A stretch of 64,000 nucleotides of DNA from Bacteroidales bacterium (GCA_024685285.1 JAIKVZ010000018.1:1-64000); one strand, 5' to 3'; numbered from the stretch's first letter, positions 29,698 to 39,351 are shown. Numbers and translations are program-made. Notes: generated by a model not told the origin, from the sequence alone.

Positions 29698-30615
29698 ATG
29701 AGCACATTGAAAGGACGCAACTTGATTTCCATCACCGACTTCAACAAGGCCGAATACCTTGAGGTGCTGGACATCGCCGAAGGATTTGAGAAAAATCCCA
29801 AACAAAAAATCCTGAGCGACAAAGTGGTCGCAACGCTGTTTTTTGAGCCCTCGACACGCACCCGCCTCAGCTTCGAGAGCGCTGCAAACCAGCTTGGCGC
29901 CCGCATAATAGGCTTTAGCGACCCGGGCGGCACCAGCGTACAGAAAGGCGAATCGCTGCACGATACAATCGTGATGGTCTCGTCATACAGCGACCTCATT
30001 GTTATGCGCAACCCCAAGGAGGGCTCGTCACGCTATGCATCCGAGGTGGCTTCGGTGCCCGTCATCAACGCTGGCGACGGCGCCAACCAGCATCCCACCC
30101 AGTGTATGCTCGACCTCTACTCCATACGCAAAACCCAGGGTACTCTCGAGAACTTGCAGATTGCCTGCGTGGGCGATCTCAAGTATGGCCGCACGGTTCA
30201 TTCGCTGGTGCAAGCCATGTGCAATTTCAACGCCACATTCCACCTTGTATCGCCTCAGGAACTCAAACTGCCTTCGAGCGTCAAGATGAGCATCAAAGAC
30301 GCCGGTTTGAAGTACTATCAATATACCGATATCAAGGACATCGTGCCTGTGGCCGACATTATCTATATGACCCGCGTACAGCGTGAGCGTTTCCCTGACC
30401 CCATGGAGTACGAGCGCGTCAAAGACAGCTGCATCCTCACCGCCGATATGCTCGCCGGATGCAAGGAGAATATGCGTGTGCTACACCCACTGCCCCGCGT
30501 GAACGAGATCACCACCGACGTTGACAAGACCCCCTATGCATACTACTTCCAGCAGGCTCAAAACGGTGTCTATGTGCGCCAGGCTCTCATGGCAGCCATT
30601 TTGGGCGTTAGATAA
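29698..30615 (+). CDS. pyrB: Aspartate carbamoyltransferase catalytic subunit
   Basis: A 305-residue enzyme of pyrimidine synthesis that joins carbamoyl phosphate and aspartate. The carbamoyl-phosphate loop is FFEPSTRTRLSFE with Ser52-Thr-Arg-Thr-Arg56; HPTQ and the HPLPRVNEI motif are present. It is followed by pyrI, 71 bases downstream, so the holoenzyme would be of the E. coli-like regulated type. Confidence 0.97.
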   Translation: MSTLKGRNLISITDFNKAEYLEVLDIAEGFEKNPKQKILSDKVVATLFFEPSTRTRLSFESAANQLGARIIGFSDPGGTSVQKGESLHDTIVMVSSYSDLIVMRNPKEGSSRYASEVASVPVINAGDGANQHPTQCMLDLYSIRKTQGTLENLQIACVGDLKYGRTVHSLVQAMCNFNATFHLVSPQELKLPSSVKMSIKDAGLKYYQYTDIKDIVPVADIIYMTRVQRERFPDPMEYERVKDSCILTADMLAGCKENMRVLHPLPRVNEITTDVDKTPYAYYFQQAQNGVYVRQALMAAILGVR

Positions 30616-30686
30616 ATATAGTATAATTGAGAACAGCAGTCCTGTCGCACCAGGCTGCAAACCTAACAAGAATAAAATACAAAACC

Positions 30687-31148
30687 ATGGATACCAAGAA
30701 AGAACTGGTCGTTTCGGCCATACAAGACGGCACTGTCATTGACCACATACCCACCGAAGCCGTCTACCAGGTAATACGCATTCTCGGTCTCGAGAAGTAC
30801 AAAGACGAGGTGCTTATAGGCAACTACCTCTCCAGCCGCAAACTGGGCCGCAAAGGCATTGTCAAAATCAAAAACAAACACTTCACCAAGGACGAGATAA
30901 GCAAGATTGGCCTCGTGGCTCCTTCGGCATCAATCATCAATATTGAGGACTATAACGTCACCGACAAATTCCGCGCCGAGATACCCGATACCGTCGAGAA
31001 CTTCATACGCTGCGCCAACCCCAAGTGCATAACCAATGCCGAGGCTGTGCCCACGCGCTTTCATGTGGTCGACAAAGAGAATCTTAAACTCAAGTGCCAC
31101 TACTGCGAGAAGTTCACCACCAAAGAGACCCTCAAATTCAGCGAGTAG
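30687..31148 (+). CDS. pyrI: Aspartate carbamoyltransferase regulatory subunit
   Basis: A 153-residue allosteric subunit. An N-terminal nucleotide-binding domain (AIQDGTVIDHIP) precedes a zinc domain with Cys109, Cys114, Cys137 and Cys140, which matches the E. coli protein in spacing. It binds the PyrB trimers and mediates CTP/ATP control. The ATG at 30687 gives the normal N-terminus. Confidence 0.97.
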   Translation: MDTKKELVVSAIQDGTVIDHIPTEAVYQVIRILGLEKYKDEVLIGNYLSSRKLGRKGIVKIKNKHFTKDEISKIGLVAPSASIINIEDYNVTDKFRAEIPDTVENFIRCANPKCITNAEAVPTRFHVVDKENLKLKCHYCEKFTTKETLKFSE

Positions 31149-31153
31149 ACACT

Positions 31154-31552
31154 ATGAACCACTATCGTAAATACTATGCCGCACTGCTTGCCCTCACGGC
31201 ACTGTTGGTCGTGGCGTCGCTGGTGGTTATGTGGACGGCTCCGCAGAAGTTCCACTACATTATGCCTCTCACTGCGCTTTACTTTGCAGTGGTGACAGGA
31301 TTGCAGCACTGGTTTGTGGTGACAAGTGCACAGAAAGCACCGCGTACATTTATCAAGAACTTCCTTGGAGCCACCGTGGGAGTGCTGTTGTTGCACCTCG
31401 TCGTCATGGCTCTGTATATGTTCACCCACACAGCAGTGGCGCGCCTGTTTATCGTAGGCTTCTGCATCTGCTACGTGGCCTACCTGTGTTTTGAAACCAC
31501 GGCTTTGGTGCTCTACGTCAAGCGCAAACGCAACGAGAACAACCCCGAGTAA
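31154..31552 (+). CDS. Small integral membrane protein, unknown function
   Basis: A 132-residue protein with four hydrophobic helices (about 10-28, 36-56, 68-90 and 98-120) and a basic C-terminal tail. It starts 5 bases after pyrI and is probably co-transcribed. The four-helix layout recalls small AtpI-like proteins, but I see no diagnostic motif and assign no function. Confidence 0.65.
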   Translation: MNHYRKYYAALLALTALLVVASLVVMWTAPQKFHYIMPLTALYFAVVTGLQHWFVVTSAQKAPRTFIKNFLGATVGVLLLHLVVMALYMFTHTAVARLFIVGFCICYVAYLCFETTALVLYVKRKRNENNPE

Positions 31553-31583
31553 GTTGCCGACGACGGCATTTGTTCACAGAAAC

Positions 31584-31617
31584 AACCCCGAATGATATAC
31601 ATAAATCATTCGGGGTT
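31584..31617 (+). terminator. Terminator of the cvpA-pyrBI operon
   Basis: Perfect 13-base arms (31584-31596 and 31605-31617, AACCCCGAATGAT and its complement) around an 8-base loop, 32 bases after the last stop. A second hairpin with one mismatch follows at 31627-31652. Confidence 0.8.
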
Positions 31618-31666
31618 AGTGTTTTATATAGTATCACTTATAGTGTTACTATAGGCTGACATCGGT

Positions 31667-31740
31667 ATTTGTTCGGAACCCGGGCGTACACCTCCGAGGT
31701 TGACCCGATGTCAACCCGACCTTAACCCGAACCTAACCTA
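31667..31740 (+). repeat. Convergent-gap repeat element, copy 4
   Basis: Head TTTGTTCGGA, about 15 variable bases, then TCCGA, CCCGA, CCCGA and CCCGA at exact 11-base spacing (spacers GGTTGA, TGTCAA, CCTTAA), ending in ACCTAACC. It lies between the pyrI-linked membrane gene (plus) and alaS (minus). This is one of the two most complete copies. Confidence 0.9.
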
Positions 31741-31750
31741 TCTATATTAC

Positions 31751-31796
31751 TGAAATACAGTGTGTTATACATAATTATATAACACACTGTATTTCA
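31751..31796 (-). terminator. Perfect 19-bp hairpin after alaS
   Basis: Arms 31751-31769 and 31778-31796 are perfect complements (TGAAATACAGTGTGTTATA and its reverse complement) around an 8-base loop. It is 14 bases beyond the alaS stop and directly follows repeat copy 4. It can act in both directions. Confidence 0.75.
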
Positions 31797-31809
31797 ATTG
31801 ATTATGTTT

Positions 31810-34404
31810 TCAGAGCATCTCGCGTGCAACTTCCACGGCACGGGCGAGGCCTTCGAGGTTGCGTCCGCCTGCAGTGGCAAAATGGGCCTGGCCTCCGCCT
31901 CCGCCCTGAATCTCCTTGCCTGCCGAGCGTACTATCTGGCCTGCGTTGGCGCCGCCGTCAACACGATTCTGCCCAAGCACGATGAGCAGTGACGGCTTTT
32001 CGCCAAAGTTGCTGCCCAACACCATGGCCATGTCGGGATATTGGTTGCGCAGCTGCACCAAACTGTCGCGAACTATGTTGAGGTCGAAATCGACCACCTC
32101 GGCCACCACCGGATTTACTTGCAGTTTTTCGGCGTAGCTCTTTGCCACCTCTGCTGCGCGCTGGCGCTGGAAAGCCTCGATTTGCGAGCGCAGACCGGCG
32201 TTCTCCTCCTGCAGTTTGGCAACGGCGGCAGCCACATCTTTGGTGCCCTTTAACATCTCGCGCAATGCCTCGAGTTGGTCTTGCATTGCGTTGTTGTATT
32301 CGTCGGCCGCGGTTGATGTCACGGCCTCTATGCGGCGCATACCGGCGGCAATGGCTCCCTCGCTCACAATACGCAGCGAGCCTATACGGCCTGTATTGGG
32401 CACATGCGTGCCGCCGCAAAACTCTATGCTTTCGCCGTATTTCACCACGCGCACACGTTCGCCGTACTTCTCGCCAAACAGGGCCATGGCACCCAACTTC
32501 TGAGCCTCGGCGATTGGCATGGCACGATGTTCCTCGAGCGGCAGGTTGCGACGTATGTCGATGTTGACCAGCCTTTCTACTTCGCGCAACTCATCGTGGC
32601 TCAACTTGGCGAAGTGGCTGAAATCGAAGCGCAGACGCTGGTCGTCCACGCTTGAGCCTTTCTGTTCAACGTGGTTGCCCAACACGGTACGCAACGCCTT
32701 GTGCAGCAGGTGCGTGGCCGAGTGATTGTTCTCTGTGGCGTGGCGGCGTTCAACGTCAACTTGTGCTGTGAATTCAGCATCCAAGTCGGCTGGCAACGCT
32801 GAACAAATATGTATTATAAGGTTATTTTCTTTCTTTGTATCGACTATTGCGGTCTTTACGCCGCCTGCCTCGATGTAGCCTTTGTCGCCTGCCTGGCCGC
32901 CACTCTCGCCATAGAACGGTGTTTGGTCGAACACAAGGTGGTAAAGCACTTTGTCTTTGACCTTGACCTGGCGGTAGCGGGCAATGCGTACATCGGCATT
33001 GGTAACATCGTAGCCGACAAATTGCTGCTCTACCTGTGGCAAAAGCTCCACCCAGTCGCCGCTTTCAACGGCGGCGGCGGCACGGCTGCGCTGCTTCTGT
33101 TCCTGCATTCCACGCTCAAAACCGGCCATATCCACGGTCATGCCTTTTTCGGTGGCCATGAGCTGCGTGAGGTCTACGGGGAAACCGTAGGTGTCGAACA
33201 ACTCAAAGGCAAAGGCACCGTCGACAACGCTGTCGGACTTATGCGACGCACAGTAGTCTTCGAAACGGCGGATGCCTCCGGCAAGGGTTTTGAGGAACGA
33301 CTGCTCCTCCTCGGCGATGATGCGTTCAATAAGTTGCTGCTGGCTGCGAAGCTCGGGATATTGTTCGCCCATCTGCTCCACAAGCATGGGCACTAGGGTG
33401 TGCATAAAGGGCTGGTCGAACCCGAGGAACGTGTAACCGTAGCGCACAGCGCGGCGCAGAATGCGGCGAATTACGTAGCCTGCCTTGGCGTTGGAGGGCA
33501 GCTGGCCGTCGGCAATGCTGAAACTGACGGCACGCAGATGATCGGCGCACACGCGCATTGCCACGTCGGCCTCGGGATTTTCGCCGTAGTTCTTTCCCGA
33601 CTTGCGAGCCAGTGCCTGGATTAGGGGCTGGAAGATGTCGGTGTCGTAGTTAGAACGTTTGCCCTGCATGACCATGCAGAGACGCTCGAAGCCCATGCCG
33701 GTGTCTATATGCTTGGCTTTCAGTGGTTCGAGGGTTCCGTTGGCAAGGCGGTTGAATTGCATGAAGACCAAATTCCAAATCTCAATCACCTGCGGGTTGT
33801 CCTTGTTAACAAGGTCGCGACCCGGTACAACCTCCTTCTCGGCGGCTGGGCGTATGTCAACGTGAATTTCGCTGCATGGGCCACAGGGACCTTGGTCGCC
33901 CATCTCCCAGAAATTGTCCTTTTTCGAGCCGAGCAGAATGCGATCTTCGCTCACGTGGGCCTTCCAAAAATCGAAAGCCTCGCTGTCCATGGGCAACCCC
34001 TCTTTATCGTCGCCGCCAAAAACAGTGACGTATAGGTTGTCGCGATCGATTTTCATCACCTCGGTAAGGAACTCCCATGCGTAGGCAATGGCCTCTTTCT
34101 TAAAATAGTCGCCAAACGACCAGTTGCCTAACATTTCGAACATGGTGTGGTGGTAGGTGTCGTGTCCAACCTCCTCAAGATCGTTGTGTTTGCCACTGAC
34201 ACGCAGGCATTTCTGAGCATCACACGCTCTGTTGTATTGTGCTACGGTGTTGCCCAGAAAGATGTCTTTGAACTGGTTCATGCCGGCGTTGGTAAACATC
34301 AGCGTCGGGTCGTTTTTTACCACCATGGGTGCACTCGGCACGATGTGGTGCTCCTTCGATTCAAAAAAACGCAAAAACTGCGAGCGTATTTCCTTGGATG
34401 TCAT
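31810..34404 (-). CDS. alaS: Alanine-tRNA ligase
   Basis: An 864-residue class II synthetase. The catalytic core (about 1-250) starts with SKEIRSQFLRFFESKEH and includes the SWSFGDYF-type motif. The editing domain has the zinc ligands NNHSATHLLH and CGGTHVPNTG, and the C-terminal domain ends in GGGGGQAHFATAGG. The length is normal. It is transcribed alone from a TATCTTTG box 27 bases upstream. Confidence 0.97.
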   Translation of the reverse strand: MTSKEIRSQFLRFFESKEHHIVPSAPMVVKNDPTLMFTNAGMNQFKDIFLGNTVAQYNRACDAQKCLRVSGKHNDLEEVGHDTYHHTMFEMLGNWSFGDYFKKEAIAYAWEFLTEVMKIDRDNLYVTVFGGDDKEGLPMDSEAFDFWKAHVSEDRILLGSKKDNFWEMGDQGPCGPCSEIHVDIRPAAEKEVVPGRDLVNKDNPQVIEIWNLVFMQFNRLANGTLEPLKAKHIDTGMGFERLCMVMQGKRSNYDTDIFQPLIQALARKSGKNYGENPEADVAMRVCADHLRAVSFSIADGQLPSNAKAGYVIRRILRRAVRYGYTFLGFDQPFMHTLVPMLVEQMGEQYPELRSQQQLIERIIAEEEQSFLKTLAGGIRRFEDYCASHKSDSVVDGAFAFELFDTYGFPVDLTQLMATEKGMTVDMAGFERGMQEQKQRSRAAAAVESGDWVELLPQVEQQFVGYDVTNADVRIARYRQVKVKDKVLYHLVFDQTPFYGESGGQAGDKGYIEAGGVKTAIVDTKKENNLIIHICSALPADLDAEFTAQVDVERRHATENNHSATHLLHKALRTVLGNHVEQKGSSVDDQRLRFDFSHFAKLSHDELREVERLVNIDIRRNLPLEEHRAMPIAEAQKLGAMALFGEKYGERVRVVKYGESIEFCGGTHVPNTGRIGSLRIVSEGAIAAGMRRIEAVTSTAADEYNNAMQDQLEALREMLKGTKDVAAAVAKLQEENAGLRSQIEAFQRQRAAEVAKSYAEKLQVNPVVAEVVDFDLNIVRDSLVQLRNQYPDMAMVLGSNFGEKPSLLIVLGQNRVDGGANAGQIVRSAGKEIQGGGGGQAHFATAGGRNLEGLARAVEVAREML

Positions 34405-34430
34405 TGGCTATATGTTGAATTTTTGGTTTG

Positions 34431-34438
34431 CAAAGATA
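34431..34438 (-). promoter_or_regulatory. -7 box of alaS promoter
   Basis: TATCTTTG on the minus strand, 27 bases before the alaS ATG; divergent from the promoter at 34480. Confidence 0.55.
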
Positions 34439-34479
34439 CAACTTTTTTTCAATATATATAAAAAAACAGTTTTTTTTCT

Positions 34480-34487
34480 TAATTTTG
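34480..34487 (+). promoter_or_regulatory. -7 box before the GWxTD operon
   Basis: TAATTTTG matches TAnnTTTG. The implied transcript starts near 34494, just before the small leader ORF at 34504 and about 95 bases before the GWxTD start. Confidence 0.55.
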
Positions 34488-34503
34488 CACTGCGAAACGA
34501 ACT

Positions 34504-34581
34504 ATGAAGAAAGTTAAAAAAAAGTGGCTCGCACACATAATAAAAAGACGCTTTTGCCGTTTTAAGTACGAACGATATTGA
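34504..34581 (+). CDS. Possible 25-residue basic leader peptide
   Basis: An ATG-initiated frame of 25 codons with a TGA stop lies between the promoter and the GWxTD gene, ending 7 bases before the latter's ATG. The peptide begins MKKVKKKWLAHIIK and has ten Lys or Arg residues. It could be a leader that couples translation, or a chance frame. No Shine-Dalgarno site is evident, which is normal in this phylum. Confidence 0.35.
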   Translation: MKKVKKKWLAHIIKRRFCRFKYERY

Positions 34582-34588
34582 ATATGCC

Positions 34589-36079
34589 ATGAAGAAATTG
34601 TGCATACTGCTAATCACCTCCGCGTTGACCATGAGTGTTTTGGCTCAGGAAAAGCAGATTTCGGCTCTATTTGGCCACGCAACCTTCTGTATTCCCGAGA
34701 GCGACAAGGCGTATGTTGAAACCTATCTATCTTTCGACGCCTGGACCATGAATTTTGTCAAAACCGACGACAACCGTTATCGCGCCACAGCCGAGGTTAC
34801 CATTGTTGCCACCGCCGGCGACTCCGTCTGTTTTTGGAAAAAGTACAACCTCAACAGCCCGACGGTGGATGATACCAACAACCTTGGCTTCAATTTCATA
34901 GATCTTCAGCGCTTCCCAATAGGCAATGGCATCTACAATCTCTCCGTAACAATTAGGGACGTCGCGTCAAGCAATCAGCCAAGTTCGGTGTCGGAGAAGC
35001 TTGTGGTTCGCTACGAAAGCGACAAGCCAGCCATCTCGAGCCTTCAACTGATTTCAAAGGCCACAAAAACCACCGAAGAAAATGCCTTTTCGCGCCGCGG
35101 ATATGATATGGAACCCTACATCAACGACTTCCTGCCGGAAAATATCGAACAGATTGGCTTCTACTACGAGGTATACAATATCGATGTTGAGCTCGGGACG
35201 GAGAAAATGCTCACCTGCTGCTATATAGAGAACTACGAGACCGGCAGCCGCGTTACTGACCTGCTGGCCGTAGCACGCCACAAATGTACCAAGACAGTAC
35301 CTGTTTACGGTTCCATCGACCTGTCGCGCCTACCGTCGGGACACTACAACCTTGTGGTCGAGGTGCGCAACCGCGACGGTGAAAAGCTTATGTACGAGAA
35401 GTTGCCCTTCTTCCGTTCCAACCCCAGCGTGGAACCCGAACCTCTTTCCGATTACGCCACGACATTTGCCGCCCAATACACTGACACCACCACGCTTAAC
35501 ACTTATATCGACGCCCTCTACGCCATCTCTTCGCCACAAGAGATAAAGGATGCAAAGCGTGTAATGGCATCACCGTCGGTCGAGAAAAAGCAGGCCTACC
35601 TGTACAACTTCTGGGCTTCGCGCAACACAGTCGACCCTGCCGGAGAATGGTACAAATACCGCGAACTTGTCGACTATGTAATCAAAGAGTTCAGCTATCC
35701 TCTTACCCCTGGGCCTCACACCGACCGCGGCCGCGTTTATCTTCAATACGGCCCGCCCGATTTTGTGCGCGACGAGAAGAATTTTGTCGGTACAAAGACA
35801 GAAACAGGCAACAATGAATTCAGTACAAACTACGACGGTTCATTGGGCCACATCTACTACCTGCCGTATCAGCTGTGGCGCTACAACCAACTGCCTGGCG
35901 ACCAGCCCAACCGCGTCTTCCTTTTCTGGGACGAATTTCGCAGCGGATACTACAAACTGCTCAACTCCAACGCCAGAGGTGAAGTACGCGACATGAAGTG
36001 GGAACAGGTTCTTAGCAACCGCCAGTTGCAGGAGAATGCAGTAGGCGAGGTCGGAAAACAGTTTGAGAGAGGTTATTAA
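34589..36079 (+). CDS. Exported GWxTD domain-containing protein
   Basis: A 496-residue protein with signal peptide MKKLCILLITSALTMSVLAQ. The C-terminal third (about 335-480) is the GWxTD domain: YLYNFWASRN followed by the DRGRVYLQYGPPDFV strand and a final LLNSNARGEVRDMKWEQV segment. GWxTD proteins are widespread in Bacteroidota and have no known function. Stop and next start overlap as TAATG, so it is coupled with the acyltransferase gene. Confidence 0.85.
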   Translation: MKKLCILLITSALTMSVLAQEKQISALFGHATFCIPESDKAYVETYLSFDAWTMNFVKTDDNRYRATAEVTIVATAGDSVCFWKKYNLNSPTVDDTNNLGFNFIDLQRFPIGNGIYNLSVTIRDVASSNQPSSVSEKLVVRYESDKPAISSLQLISKATKTTEENAFSRRGYDMEPYINDFLPENIEQIGFYYEVYNIDVELGTEKMLTCCYIENYETGSRVTDLLAVARHKCTKTVPVYGSIDLSRLPSGHYNLVVEVRNRDGEKLMYEKLPFFRSNPSVEPEPLSDYATTFAAQYTDTTTLNTYIDALYAISSPQEIKDAKRVMASPSVEKKQAYLYNFWASRNTVDPAGEWYKYRELVDYVIKEFSYPLTPGPHTDRGRVYLQYGPPDFVRDEKNFVGTKTETGNNEFSTNYDGSLGHIYYLPYQLWRYNQLPGDQPNRVFLFWDEFRSGYYKLLNSNARGEVRDMKWEQVLSNRQLQENAVGEVGKQFERGY

Positions 36080-36927
36080 TGTATTTGCTGGCCGACATAA
36101 TATACCTTTTTGTATGCCGCTTAGGTGGCTACCGACGCCGTGTGGTGAGGGATAACCTAAGTTCCTCATTCCCTTCGCGCAGCCGCCAGGAGTTGCGACG
36201 TATCGAGCGCCGATACTACCGCCACCTGGCCGACCTGCTTGTCGAAGGTCTATTCAACCTTTTTGCCACCCCTCCACAAATCAAGAAACGTTACCGTATT
36301 GCCAACCGTCAATTGATAGACCGCTACTACGAGCGCGGCCAAAGCGTGATACTGATGTCGGCCCACTACAACAACTGGGAGTATATGGTGTCGTCGCTCA
36401 ATATGCAGTTGCTACACCATGGCGTGGGCGTAGGCAAGCCGCTTAACGACAGGCTTGTGGCCAACTGGGTGACGCGCCGCCGCACACGCTATGGTACAGA
36501 GGTTGTCGACCAAACCAACGTGCGCCAGTGCTTTGAATACTACCATCGCTACAACGTGCCTTGCGCCTACATGATGTTGAGCGACCAATCGCCATCGAAC
36601 CCCTACAAAAGCTACTGGACACAATTTTTGAACCATGATACGGCTTTCCTTTACGGAGCCGAGCATTTTGCACGCAAATACAACTATCCCGTGCTATACT
36701 ATTCGGTGCGCAAAGTGAGTCGCGGCCGCTACGAGGTAACCTTCAGCGAACTTTGCAACAACCCAGGTGAGGCACCGCAATACAGCATAACGCAAGCCTA
36801 CACCGAGCGACTTGAGCGCCAAATTGAGGAACGCCCCGAATTCTGGCTCTGGAGCCACCGTCGCTGGAAACTGACGCACACTGGACGTATACGCAAAGAC
36901 GGAACCATTCAACACATCGAACCATGA
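36079..36927 (+). CDS. LpxL/HtrB-like lysophospholipid acyltransferase
   Basis: A 282-residue protein with one N-terminal hydrophobic segment and the HX4E acyltransferase motif as His96 and Glu101 in SAHYNNWEYM. The family adds secondary acyl chains to lipid A or related lipids at the inner membrane. The C-terminal SHRRWK motif also fits. It overlaps the glycosyltransferase gene by four bases. Confidence 0.88.
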   Translation: MYLLADIIYLFVCRLGGYRRRVVRDNLSSSFPSRSRQELRRIERRYYRHLADLLVEGLFNLFATPPQIKKRYRIANRQLIDRYYERGQSVILMSAHYNNWEYMVSSLNMQLLHHGVGVGKPLNDRLVANWVTRRRTRYGTEVVDQTNVRQCFEYYHRYNVPCAYMMLSDQSPSNPYKSYWTQFLNHDTAFLYGAEHFARKYNYPVLYYSVRKVSRGRYEVTFSELCNNPGEAPQYSITQAYTERLERQIEERPEFWLWSHRRWKLTHTGRIRKDGTIQHIEP

Positions 36928-37925
36928 AAAAAACAGCCGTAGTCATACTCAACTGGAACGGCAGACACTTCCTTGAAAAATTTCTGCCATCGGTGGTCGC
37001 AAACACCAACGCCGAAGTGATAGTGGCCGATAACGGCTCCACCGACGGCTCACTCGATTTTCTGGCTACCTCCTACCCCACCCTGCGCACCATAGCGCTC
37101 GATCGCAACTACGGCTTTGCCAGTGGCTACAACAAAGCCATGGCCCAAATCGAGGCCGACTACTACGTACTGCTCAACGACGATGTTGAATGCACCCCCG
37201 GCTGGGTGGAGCCCGTGATAGAAATGATGGAGCGAGACCCCGAGATAGCAATTGCGCAGCCTAAACTGATGATGTACGACCAGCGCGACACCTTTGAGTA
37301 CGCAGGTGCCGCCGGCGGCTTTATAGACAGTTTTGGCTATCCTTTCTGCCGCGGGCGCCTCTTCAACCAGCTGGAACGCGATTGCGGACAGTACGACGAC
37401 CAGCGCGAGGTGTTCTGGGCTACAGGCGCGGCTATGTTTGTGCGTGCCGATGTATGGCACAGACTGGGCGGCCTCGACGACGATTTCTTTGCCCACATGG
37501 AGGAGATAGATTTCTGCTGGCGAGCCAGAAACGCAGGCTACAAAGTAATGTACTGCCCACAGTCGACCCTCTACCACGTCGGCGGCGGCACGCTACCCAA
37601 GAGCTCGCCCTTCAAGACAGAACTCAATTTCCGCAACAACCTATCCATGCTCTACAAAAACCTGCCGCAAAAGCGTCTGCGCCGCACCATGGCGATGCGC
37701 ATGATGCTCGACATCGTGGCTGCATTCAAGTTCCTGGCCGAAGGCAAAGCCGGTGAGTACCGTGCCGTGCTCAAGGCTCACCGCGAATACCGCGCATGGA
37801 AGCCAATGCTCCAGGCCAAACGCGCCGCTCTGCCGCAGAGAGAAGTCAGCTGTATATACCGCGGCCACATCCTCACCGACTACTACCTGCTGCGCCGCCA
37901 ACGCTTCAGCGACCTGAAATTCTGA
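36924..37925 (+). CDS. Family 2 glycosyltransferase
   Basis: A 333-residue GT-A fold enzyme. It has VVILNWNGRHFLEKF at the N-terminus, the nucleotide-binding ADNGSTDGS, the metal-binding NDD at 85-87 and an acidic EEIDFCWRARNAGYK motif. It resembles rhamnosyltransferase-type enzymes of cell-surface glycan synthesis; donor and acceptor are unknown. It is the last gene of the three-gene run. Confidence 0.9.
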   Translation: MKKTAVVILNWNGRHFLEKFLPSVVANTNAEVIVADNGSTDGSLDFLATSYPTLRTIALDRNYGFASGYNKAMAQIEADYYVLLNDDVECTPGWVEPVIEMMERDPEIAIAQPKLMMYDQRDTFEYAGAAGGFIDSFGYPFCRGRLFNQLERDCGQYDDQREVFWATGAAMFVRADVWHRLGGLDDDFFAHMEEIDFCWRARNAGYKVMYCPQSTLYHVGGGTLPKSSPFKTELNFRNNLSMLYKNLPQKRLRRTMAMRMMLDIVAAFKFLAEGKAGEYRAVLKAHREYRAWKPMLQAKRAALPQREVSCIYRGHILTDYYLLRRQRFSDLKF

Positions 37926-37995
37926 GCCTAACAGCCTCAAAACCAATCCAAGAAGGCATTATATTCGGGTTTTGTACGCTACCATGGCGGACATC

Positions 37996-38041
37996 ACCGA
38001 ACCTTACCCGATGTTGACCCGACCTTAACCCGAACCTAACC
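37996..38041 (+). repeat. Convergent-gap repeat element, copy 5
   Basis: ACCGA, CCCGA, CCCGA and CCCGA at 11-base spacing (spacers ACCTTA, TGTTGA, CCTTAA) ending in ACCTAACC. The head is diverged (TTCGGGTTTTG near 37964). It lies between the glycosyltransferase (plus) and the CDP-glycerol-type transferase (minus). Confidence 0.88.
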
Positions 38042-38138
38042 AATATAATCGCCTGAAACTCAATACAATATATATAACATATTTAACTTGTTGAAAATCA
38101 ACATTTTGGCGTTTTTGAAATAATATTATTGATTATTG

Positions 38139-39347
38139 TTATGCCAACTGCCCATTGAGGGTCATTTCGGCTATACGTCCGCTGGGAATTTGCGTAGCTG
38201 TTTCGCCCCACAATTTGTCGATTATGCGTTGCCGCTCGGATGCATCAATAGTGTAGTCGCCATTCTCAATACAGTGATACAATTCGTCAAACGAATAGAC
38301 TTTGCGGCCAACAACGTTTTCGTCGAAAGGATAGAACAAGTCGCGGTCCTTGACATAATCTGCATAGTCATAAAGGTAGAGTATAACATCCTTGCGAGGC
38401 TCCATCAATATGTAATCGTAAAGCACTGATGAATAATCGGTTATTAGTACATCGGTGTACGGCATTACGGGATAGACATCGGTTTTGCCGTCAATGAATG
38501 CGACGTTGGATAGTTTATCGAATTCCGCCTTGTCAACAATGACGTTTGCATGAGGCTTAAGCAGTAGCAAGGCATTTTGTTCGACAAGAAGCGAATTGAG
38601 CTTCGGCATATCGAAACTCTGTGTCAGCACTTCGCGCTGCGAGTCTCGCCACGTAGGCATATAAATAAAGACCTTAGAATAGCCACTTGTAGTTATTTTG
38701 TTCACTAATCGGCGAGTTGACTCGGTCTCGTATTTGGCAATGAACGATTGTCTATCAGCTTCGCTGCAGGTAAGGACGAGGTTGCGCGGATAGCCGAGTT
38801 CGAGACAACGATTCTTGGGTATACGGAAAGCAGGGGCAAACATATCGGTCTGGAACGGCGTAGAGGTAAGAACCCAGTTGGGGCGCTTAAACGATTCAGG
38901 ATGGTAGAACACCTCGAAGAATTCGCGCTGTTGGTATCGGCGGGCAAGGGTTCCCGATGTGATGTTGAATTCGATGCGTTTCAGCCCCACGCCATGCCAC
39001 AGGTTGACACTAACAGCACCGCCCGACAAAGCGAACATAATATCGGAGGTATAGGAATTGTAGAACCAGTATTTTGATGTCAACGCGTGCAAAATACCAG
39101 CCGTGCTGGCTATAAAATGAGCCTTGAGCCCAAGAGCACGTATGTCACGCACTGTACTGCGGCTCTTGCTCAACCATATACAGTCGACTTCTGGATAATG
39201 TTCGGAACAATATATAAAAAGATACTTTGCATTGTCGTTGAATGCACCGCGGAAACTGCCGAATGCCCATTTTTTCTTGTTTCTCGGGAAAAGGAACGAT
39301 AGCGGGTAGACCGCGTATGCAGCGAGATATGCAACGAACTTAAACAT
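38139..39347 (-). CDS. CDP-glycerol/CDP-ribitol glycerophosphotransferase family protein (TagF/TarL-like)
   Basis: A 402-residue enzyme with the family pattern: NLWHGVGLKR in the middle, YMPTWRD, LLLKPHANV and ITDYSSVLYDYI near the C-terminus. Such enzymes transfer polyol phosphate from CDP-glycerol or CDP-ribitol to a growing polymer or acceptor. It sits 4 bases behind an SDR gene and the cytidylyltransferase gene, which suggests that CDP-ribitol is its donor. It lacks an extra glycosyltransferase domain. Confidence 0.85.
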   Translation of the reverse strand: MFKFVAYLAAYAVYPLSFLFPRNKKKWAFGSFRGAFNDNAKYLFIYCSEHYPEVDCIWLSKSRSTVRDIRALGLKAHFIASTAGILHALTSKYWFYNSYTSDIMFALSGGAVSVNLWHGVGLKRIEFNITSGTLARRYQQREFFEVFYHPESFKRPNWVLTSTPFQTDMFAPAFRIPKNRCLELGYPRNLVLTCSEADRQSFIAKYETESTRRLVNKITTSGYSKVFIYMPTWRDSQREVLTQSFDMPKLNSLLVEQNALLLLKPHANVIVDKAEFDKLSNVAFIDGKTDVYPVMPYTDVLITDYSSVLYDYILMEPRKDVILYLYDYADYVKDRDLFYPFDENVVGRKVYSFDELYHCIENGDYTIDASERQRIIDKLWGETATQIPSGRIAEMTLNGQLA

Positions 39348-39351
39348 AATG

